A stretch of 64,000 nt of DNA, from the NCBI RefSeq assembly GCF_036850765.1, contig NC_089492.1, forward strand, positions 170,312,296 through 170,376,295, given 5' to 3'. The notes under the pieces are model-generated. The model was given only the letters and a program-made list of their open reading frames with translations. It was not told where the DNA came from and did no database searches. Below, in pieces: positions 56,940 through 64,000 of this stretch (position 1 is the stretch's first letter; every line of letters starts with the position of its first letter). The translations under genes and the position numbers were made by a program. The DNA is from Saccopteryx bilineata (lineage: Eukaryota > Chordata > Mammalia > Chiroptera > Emballonuridae).

Positions 56940-58895
56940 ACTTACTGAGTAATTTTAGGATATAGGCATTTCCTGATAGAGCATATATTATGTGTAGTCA
57001 AATGTGGCTAAGGCTAACTTCATCTGACTTCTGAGGCTTTGATAAGCACTTTTGAGTCCTTGATTTCAGGGCCATTCTTGGGTCATGGTGGAGCTCCCTG
57101 TGGTTTTTCTTCAATAGGGAAGGCCAGATGAGATCACAGACTGAGCAAGCAGGGCTGTAAACACTATGTTATTTCTCTTTTTATGCTTGAAGACCTGAAA
57201 ATAATTGGTTGAAACTGTTACTCACTTTTAGCCTTTTATTCAAATTTGACAAGTATGTGGCTCTAAAATAACTCACACCATAAATGGCTTGAATCTAATA
57301 AGTAGTCTTTTTGGACATGTGGTCTGTTGTCCTTCTTCCTTCCTTGTGAGGGAAGTTACAATCTTCCAAGATTCTCCTTCTATATCTATAGAATGTGGGT
57401 GCTAATTTGGAAGCAGTCTCATAAAATAGAAGCAAATAGGCTAATTAGAAATATTTATGGGCCTGTTAGTGAAACTATGTCTAATTGAAATAACAAGACT
57501 CTGCTAGAAAGAGAAAAAATTACTATGGTTGCAGGAATAATTAACTTGTGCTACTACACTGAAATAGGATAAAATCCTTTTTATCCAGATCAAATTCATT
57601 TTTCCTTGATCAGACCCAGGTGTCTCCAGAGGATTCATTAGTACTTTTATAATTTAATTTTTATTATTTTATCAAAGCTACATTTGAACATTTCTTATTC
57701 CACTGAGGTCCTCACTTCTGACTTTTCCAGTTGATTATTATGACATTTACCTCCATATCTCTAGGTAATAGGTTTATACATTTTTTTACATAAGTTCAAT
57801 TTTTATTTTTTATCAAAGTTACATACACACATTTAGTTAAAAGTAGCAACTATTTCTACATTGTTTGTTAGTAAAACCAGCATATTTATGATCAGAAGCA
57901 GATTAAGGTCAGTTGAAGCCCTAGGCACAGAAGAAAATATTGGGCCCCTTACATTAGAAAAAAGTGTAAAGCTGGGGTTTTGCGGGCTCTTCAGAAGTTG
58001 GGGTCCAGGGCGTGTACCTGATGCACCTGCCTTTAAATCCGCCTGTTTATGTTGCACCCCACACTTTTCTCACCTTCCTAAGGGAAATCACATTTTGTTT
58101 TACTTCCATAATTCTATTTGACATGACATTATTACTACTTTTTAACTTTTTGTTTTAAAAATTATCTATTGACTTAGCACTCTGGAAGCTAAGAATTTAC
58201 TTTTCTTTTAAGTGAAAGCCAGTAGTCCCATCTTGCACATGAATCTTTCCCTTCCTCCTGCCTCCCAATATTGTTTTATTCTCATTTTGGATAGATCAGT
58301 ATTCTATACTTCCATTGTCACAAGTATCTTAAAACTCTTCCTAGTTGAGCCATGTAATATACTATGATTATTTTTTGCAACCCTGAACATTTGATTTTTA
58401 AAAAAAATAGTTTTAGATAATCTTAAAAATATGTTTGCTTAATTTTCTTTGGATTTAGCCTTAATTCCATTCTATGCCAATATGTTAATCAGTACTAGAT
58501 TTCACATCTGGTATTCTTTCAAGTTGTTGTCTGGAAGAAACATTTCCTTGATTCCCACTGGCATGTCCTCATCTGGGTTAATTTCTGTGTCCTGTCATCC
58601 AGAAACCCTGTTTCCTGGATCCATAGTCCTCCTCTTTGTTGACTTGCTACATTGTTTTGATTGAGTATATCCTCCAGTAGTTTTCTGAAAAAGGTAGAAA
58701 ACTATACACAAAGTGGGTTGTTTGATATTTTGCATGCCTGAAAATGTGTTCTTTTTATTGTTGTACTGAATCAAAAAATTGGCCAGGTCAGAATTCTCAG
58801 AAATAAATTTCTTCAGAATTTTAGAATACATTTTATTATGACAATATCTGAACATATAAAAAAAGCAGATTTTAGAGAAATTTTACATGCTCATT
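56940..58895. other. single-copy-like non-coding sequence
   Basis: AT-rich to mixed DNA with no gene or repeat family I can name. Some stretches (57640-57860) repeat phrases of the 'ttattttatcaaagctacat' kind and may be an unrecognised old repeat. Confidence 0.4.
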
Positions 58896-59047
58896 AAGAA
58901 CTGTCAGTTTTGTGGCATATGAGATAAATATAACTGCATTTTAGTCATTGGTTCTGATAGAAATGACATGGAATTGTGCTGCCATTTTTTACTGTCAGGA
59001 CTTGACTGGTGTGCGGACACTTAAAAAAAAAAAGAACTGTCAGTTTT
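58896..59047 (+). other. A-tailed retrocopy of an unidentified small structured RNA
   Basis: A 120 bp insert (58912-59031) ends in an A-tail and is flanked by exact 16 bp duplications AAGAACTGTCAGTTTT (58896-58911 and 59032-59047). The duplication begins after TT, giving TT/AAGA, an L1-endonuclease-type site. The insert folds into one long hairpin: CTGCA (58934-58938) with TGCGG (59012-59016); AGTCA (58943-58947) with TGACT (59003-59007); GGTTCTGA (58950-58957) with TCAGGACT (58995-59002); TAGAAATG (58958-58965) with CATTTTTTA (58983-58991). After it comes ACA (59017-59019), then CTT and the A-tail, as at an H/ACA snoRNA 3' end. An ANANNA (AGATAA) lies at 58922-58927. The parent RNA is not identified. 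Confidence 0.7.
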
Positions 59048-59244
59048 GGCGCTGGCCAGTTAGCTTAGTCAGTTAAGAATGTCATCCTGAAACAACAAAG
59101 TTGTGGGCTCGATCCCCGGTCAGGGTACACACAGGAAGCAACCAATGAATACATGACTGAGTGAGACAACAGACGATTGCTTCCTTTTCCCCTCCCCTCT
59201 CTTTCCTTTCCTCTCTCTGTCTCTTTAAAAATTGATCAATAAAT
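59048..59244 (+). repeat. tRNA-derived SINE (Ves-like)
   Basis: The head 'ggcgctggccagttagctta', B box 'gggctcgatccccggtcagg' and 'aagcaaccaatgaatacatg' are followed by a pyrimidine-rich stretch and 'aaaaattgatcaataaataa'. It starts directly after the small-RNA retrocopy. Confidence 0.75.
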
Positions 59245-59389
59245 AAAAACCCTGGCTAGCTGGCTTGTGTGTCATCCAGGTCCAAAGGTTGCTGGTTCGA
59301 TTCCCTGGTCAGGGCATATACAGGAGCAGCTTGATGTTCCTGTCTCTCTCCCTGTCTCTCTTAAAAAACAAAACAAAACAAAACAAAAC
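59245..59389 (+). repeat. tRNA-derived SINE, second unit in tandem
   Basis: The head 'accctggctagctggcttgt', B box 'gctggttcgattccctggtc', 'caggagcagcttgatgttcc' and a (CAAAA)n-type tail form a second SINE immediately after the first in the same orientation. Confidence 0.75.
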
Positions 59390-60055
59390 CTGCTAGTTTC
59401 AACAACTATTAACATTTTGCCTACTTGTTTTATCTATCCCTCCACCTATCTTTTTGTTTTACTGTAGTATTTTAAGACACATACAAGGTACTATTTCATT
59501 TCACCTCTGATTCAGAATGAGTCTTCGGTGTAAAACAAACGGCATTTTCTTGTATAAGCACAATGCCATTGCCACACCTAACAAAATTAACAATAATTCT
59601 TTTATGTCATCCTAAATAAGTCCCTATTTAATTTTCTCTGATTGTGTGGGAGTTAAAAAATACTTTTCCTCTCAACTTTCTAAGTTCTTCTGGCTAGGCT
59701 ATAATAATCAAATTAACATGAGACAGATCAACAGGAGAAAATACCCAAAATTTATTATGGGTGTAGATGCTGATGTCCTGTAAGAACATGAGACCTGAGG
59801 ACACATTGGGCAGATAAGGCTTGTAAGTTGTTCTGGACTGAGGAGAAAGAGGAGGTTGTGATTTGGGACTTCAAAGGGCAGAAAGGCAATTTGCATAGTG
59901 ATGGAAAGAGAATGTTTGCTGGGTGTAAGGCCAGAGGCCTCTGCTGTGGCCATGCAGGTTCTCATTGGATTCGGGCACGTAGTAAAGGAACTGTGGAGCC
60001 AGAAAATGGTGGGCCATTTCGTTTATTAAAGTCTTGTAACAGCGGATGAGCAAAC

Positions 60056-60081
60056 AGAAAGGGAAGACCACTTCCCTTTCT
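60056..60081. repeat. perfect inverted repeat (11 bp arms)
   Basis: AGAAAGGGAAG, four bases (acca), then CTTCCCTTTCT. It can form a hairpin or cruciform beside the CT tract. Confidence 0.85.
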
Positions 60082-60100
60082 CTCAGGGATCCCAAGCTTC

Positions 60101-60117
60101 TCTCTCTCTTTCGCTCG

Positions 60118-60157
<40 letters not shown>
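60101..60157. repeat. (CT)n tract with CGCTCGCGCGCTC interruption
   Basis: A CT run with a short CpG-rich interruption at 60112-60122. Polypyrimidine, possibly length-variable. Confidence 0.9.
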
Positions 60158-60158
<1 letters not shown>

Positions 60159-60279
60159 GCCAAAAACAGGCTGGGAGAAAAAAACCCCTTCTTCAGCAAA
60201 CAATAGCAAACAATCGCCCTTCCCCATTGCAGTAGGCATTCCACAATTGGCAATCTACCTCCCTGAGGGCAAGCTCCCT

Positions 60280-60335
60280 CAGCCTTCCATAGACTATACA
60301 CACACGACAGCCTTCCACAGACTGTACACACATGG
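60280..60335. repeat. 28 bp tandem duplication
   Basis: Two units beginning 'cagccttccatagactatac' and 'cagccttccacagactgtac' lie end to end with a few mismatches. Confidence 0.8.
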
Positions 60336-60640
60336 TACTGCCCTAATACTAGCGAGCAAACTTAAAAAAACATTTGTTTACCCAATACTGGGCTATCTTT
60401 AATGGTGGGACACAGAAAGAACTCTAAACAAATGGGCTTTGATGGGTTCTTTTCTGACTGTCACATGCTAATTTATGTTAAACTGTAGTCATCTGTGATG
60501 GTATCTCCCTTCTTGGAGCAAGTCCTCTACCTACATTTCTTTTAGGCAGTTAGGGGAAATATCAAAGATTTTTTCCTAAATTTTTTGTTTCTTAAAAATA
60601 ACCAGCTTAAAATAGTCAATATTTCAAAGAGGCAAACTGC

Positions 60641-62939
60641 TCCTTTTCAATTTGTCTATAAATGCCTTTTCTAAATGCTTTGTTTAAATACCCCCCCTCC
60701 CGTTCTCATTGTATTTGGTGGTTATATTATTGAGGTCCTTTTTAACCCCCAAAGTCTACTTTTCTCTCATATTCCTATCCCTGCCCCTTACAATTGGCAG
60801 GAGCCAGACAAACCACCTTCTCCCCATTTCTGTCTGGAAGGACGGGAATCCCAGGCACTGACTGATAATCTAGCACTGCTTCAGCCCTGCAGCCCCAAGC
60901 AGAATGGACTTCCACCCAAAACTGAGTCCTTCCACTTATAACTTCTGCCCCCTAGTGATTTCTTGCCTGCTGCTATTTCTAGCTCCAAGCTTTCATATAC
61001 CTGAATCTTGTCCTCCTTTGATATTTTAAGTTCAGTGATTATAGCCACTGCTGTTGCTAAGTGAAGTTAGGCAGATTTCATTGTGTCTGGATTGGTTTTC
61101 AAATGAGGTAAGATAAATTAAATTATAGTCATCTTTAGAGGAGTGGAAGAGAATATTTTGGATGCATGTCCTAATGTCACAGCAGTAGGGAGCTCTCTGG
61201 ATCTTTCTTCATTCATACTCTCACTCTCCTCTTTTTTTCCCCAGTTGAAAGAATTCTTTATCTCTTCTGCCCACCCAAGCCACCACAAGCCAATGTCCAG
61301 TGTGTTACAGGAAAGGGTTACTTTTACAAACTAAGGTCTGTTGTAAAAGGCATCTGAGGGACTCATCTAGCTGGTTTCTCAACTTTATTTTTTGACAGCT
61401 TTAAAGGGCCTTTTAAAATTGCCAGGAGATTAGACTCATATTTTTATCATTCCACCTGCATAGTATTTAGACACATTTATATTCCTGAAAGCATAATAAT
61501 ACATAACATTTAGCATTAAATTTATGACTCCTGCCACATCTGGTATAAAACTCCTTCTGAAGCAATAAATCAACCTCTTCATGTCAAATTGCCATTCATT
61601 CTTTGACCTCCTCCATAATTTATGGTGTATGAGTGCAAAATGGGAGAAGCAGCTTAAATCAAGTGGATTTTAATTAACAGTCTTAGAAATTTCAGAAGAA
61701 TATTTGCAATTTATTCATGAGGGGGAAAGACTTTGTTGGTAGAAAAAAGGGGGGGAAAGCAGCTCATTTCTATGGGAACAAATTGACATCTATTCTCGGT
61801 ACTTCCAAACCACAACACAATTTTTCTCTACTTTGAGTTAGAAAGAGAAAGCGATTCTGATAAGAAAAGCTGTCCAAGCTCCTAGGGCAGAATCCATTTT
61901 CTAGGAGAGATTTTGAGGGAAAAGAGTAGGGGGAGACATGTCACCATCTTTGGCTTAGTGCAGTTTTCCTCAGACTTGCCTGACTGCTGACACGGTGCCT
62001 TCCATGTCAAACAATTTTATTTCTAAGCTTTTCACAGTTTGTCCTAAGTAGCTCCTATTAGCATTGTCCTGTCTGTTTCCTTGGCAACAGAGCCGGTCAA
62101 TTTAGACACCATTTAAGACCTGTGGAAAAAGCCACAGCCAGCAGTGTGATGGACAAAATTACAGGGAACAAGCTGAATACAATCTTCTCCTGAGGAGATG
62201 CATTTTCTTCCAGGGCTCATTTTATTTTAATTAAAATCGAAAAGTGCTTTTAAACAATGCCCTAGATTAAGCACACAGGCCAGAGTAATCTATTGTACAA
62301 CAATTGCAGCTGCATTCCTTAATGTTATCTCTTTAAACTAATGGATTTTTTGCACTTTTTCAAATAAACAAGGAGAGAAAACCTAGGGGCAATATGGTAG
62401 CTTCTCATTAGCCATCTGCAGAGTAAATAGAGAGAAGGAAGAGAGACAGTTCCTTTCATGGCTGGGGCCATGTGTAAATGAAGCATAGACCCTACAGTGT
62501 ACAGCCAATAAGTCCAGTTTCTCTTGCATGAGGAAATAAACTTCTATTTCACATAGCAAAGGTGATCTCATATGCCATTTATCTCATTTCATTGGTTGTG
62601 GTGACTTGATGTAACCATCTTTTCTCCTTCAATGAGCTTATATGGATCATTTTGATCCTGGAACCAGTGAGAACTCTGAAATGTTCAGGACCAAGTTTTA
62701 TGTTGACAGTTAGCTTTGCCCTCACCATTGCATGCACAGCTTTCCACATGGAAGACAGGAAAGACTATGATCTAGAGCAAGGAAGCACTTTTCTCCCACA
62801 GAGACTGTGATAAAAATTTCTGGTTCTCTGGGATGGAAAAACCTTATTTTAATTTATATGTGTGCAAATTTGCCAACGCGACAGGGAGATTTATTCTTTC
62901 TATTGGGACTTGAAGCTAGCTTTAATATCATCTTCACCT
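60641..62939. other. single-copy-like non-coding sequence, candidate conserved element inside
   Basis: No mobile element recognised in about 2.3 kb. The stretch 61950-62400 is dense in motif-like words; see the findings. No coding potential was seen. Confidence 0.4.
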
Positions 62940-63110
62940 CGCCCTGGCTGAATAGCTCAGTTGGTTAGAGCATCTTCCCAAAGCACAGAGGTTGCTGGTT
63001 TGATCCCCGGTCAGGGCACATACAGGAGCAGATTGATGTTTCTGTCTCTCCCTCTTTCCACTCCTCTTGTTCTCAAATCAATACAATCAACATTTAAAAA
63101 TATATCATTT
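62940..63110 (+). repeat. tRNA-derived SINE (Ves-like)
   Basis: The head 'cgccctggctgaatagctca', A-box 'gttggttagagc', B box 'gctggtttgatccccggtca' and 'caggagcagattgatgtttc' are followed by an A-rich end near 63100. Confidence 0.82.
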
Positions 63111-64000
63111 TCACGTTAAAGAAGTTAAACAAAGGAGTTTGCATTTATGAATATAAATTTTTTGCTAATACTGTCTGATTATGGTGATTGCCCAAGGATA
63201 TATCGGGGCTTGTATCTTCTACGCTTTTAAATTAGTCTCATCTAATGGAACCCTGTAAAGCTGTGAATGCCTCTTTATTGAAAGTATTAAAGCAGAGACG
63301 TAAATCTTGTTATTGGAGATATCTTAAGTAGGATTCATGCCCTAGGACAATGTTAAATTCAATGACTTCTAAATTCCCTTTTTACTCTGACATGTTGTAA
63401 TACCACCCCTGAAGTTGGACACATGCATTTTCTCTAAAGTAGCCCAGGAAATAGGGAAGAAAAATGACATTTGTACTTCATCTTCCACAGTTATTAGGGA
63501 TTGCCCTTCACCTTTTTCTCCAGGCCTCCTTTGTTTTCTGGGGGAAAATACAGAAATGTTTATCTCTAAGTTTTTTGGATTTCTGTATTATTTTATCAAC
63601 AAATAAAATAAATGACTGTCTTCATCAACGTTTTTGATCAAATGTAACTAGGATCATAGAGTTTTTGTGATTTCTGTTCATTCAGTAAGAATCAGCCTGA
63701 ATCACGTTTTCTGTTGAATTACTAGAGGCTTAAAACCATTCCAATCAGGATCTCCATTGCTAGATAACAAAGATGGCAATTAATGTTGGTTGTAGAGGGA
63801 AGCAGGGCTCACCAGTCATTTTCCCATATGGCATACAAGAACAATGAGATATATAGGCTGACATTTCATCTGAGGTATTTACATAATACACACGATGGTG
63901 ATTGATAGGAAGAAGGTACCTACATGGGACAGACTGACAGAGAGTGGGGGCAGGTGTCCTCCATCTTTTTCATGATGATGACTATTTTAATGAACAGACC
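63111..64000. other. single-copy-like non-coding sequence
   Basis: No gene, repeat family or RNA recognised. Short frames (for example 63415-63606) have no motif and no splice context I trust. Confidence 0.4.

Larger units (their letters stand above)
59690..60640 (-). repeat. old LTR-like repeat interrupted by a CT-rich segment
   Basis: On the minus strand the low-coordinate end reads AATAAATTTTGGG followed by 'tattttctcctgttgatctg', like the poly(A) signal and U5 of an old mammalian ERV LTR. The far end (60420-60600) also has LTR-like phrases. Between them are a (CT)n tract (60101-60157) and a 28 bp tandem duplication (60280-60335). Family not assigned; this is recognition only. Confidence 0.45.

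Noticed and set aside
1..64000. CRISPR arrays, bacterial operons, ribosome binding sites, terminators
   Set aside because: The sequence is vertebrate nuclear DNA. The simple tandem repeats seen are microsatellites or L1 parts, with no direct-repeat/spacer pattern.

Overview
The window is mammalian nuclear DNA with no recognisable host gene: no tRNA or rRNA gene and no exon-like reading frame that is not a mobile-element relic. Most of it is layered retroelement sequence. The source is most likely a bat of the horseshoe-bat/leaf-nosed-bat lineage. Two tRNA-derived SINE types here match my memory of Rhin-type SINEs (one opens with a 'gcctgaccaggcagtggcgcagtgg' type head, the other with 'ggccctggccggttagctca'). 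They occur with a young L1 family carrying a 2 kb-plus 5' UTR and with a hAT-type MITE. The species call rests on recognition, not on a search.

Layout. 1-4330: an old MaLR-like LTR, a decayed L1 ORF2 fragment and two SINEs in AT-rich DNA. 4330-16430: an old plus-strand L1 holding a hAT MITE, a minus-strand SINE and, at 7550-15614, a minus-strand betaretrovirus-like (class II) provirus. The provirus has 429 bp LTRs, a 6 bp target duplication, a tRNA-Lys3-type primer site, gag, dUTPase-protease and pol, but no complete env. Between pol and the 3' LTR it carries a decayed stretch resembling the nucleocapsid-protease junction of a class I (gammaretrovirus-like) element.

16431-36600: decayed AT-rich DNA interrupted by two full-length young L1s, plus strand at 17532-25942 and minus strand at 26908-34738, each with target duplications. 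The minus-strand copy ends in two poly(A) tracts around 21 bp of foreign sequence (3' transduction). 36614-45640: an L1 of the same family with a large ORF2 deletion, abutting an older L1 family. 45640-64000: mostly single-copy, non-coding DNA with MIRs, microsatellites, SINEs, old L1 pieces, a compound minus-strand L1 insertion (50446-52499), an L1 3' end (53437-53807), an old LTR-like region, and a 120 bp A-tailed retroposed sequence at 58912-59031 that folds into a long hairpin with an H/ACA-like 3' end.

There are no host genes to form a pathway. The functional logic is that of mobile elements: L1 ORF1/ORF2 machinery explains the L1 copies, the A-tailed SINEs and the small-RNA retrocopy, and retroviral gag-pro-pol explains the provirus. 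All autonomous elements here are visibly broken.
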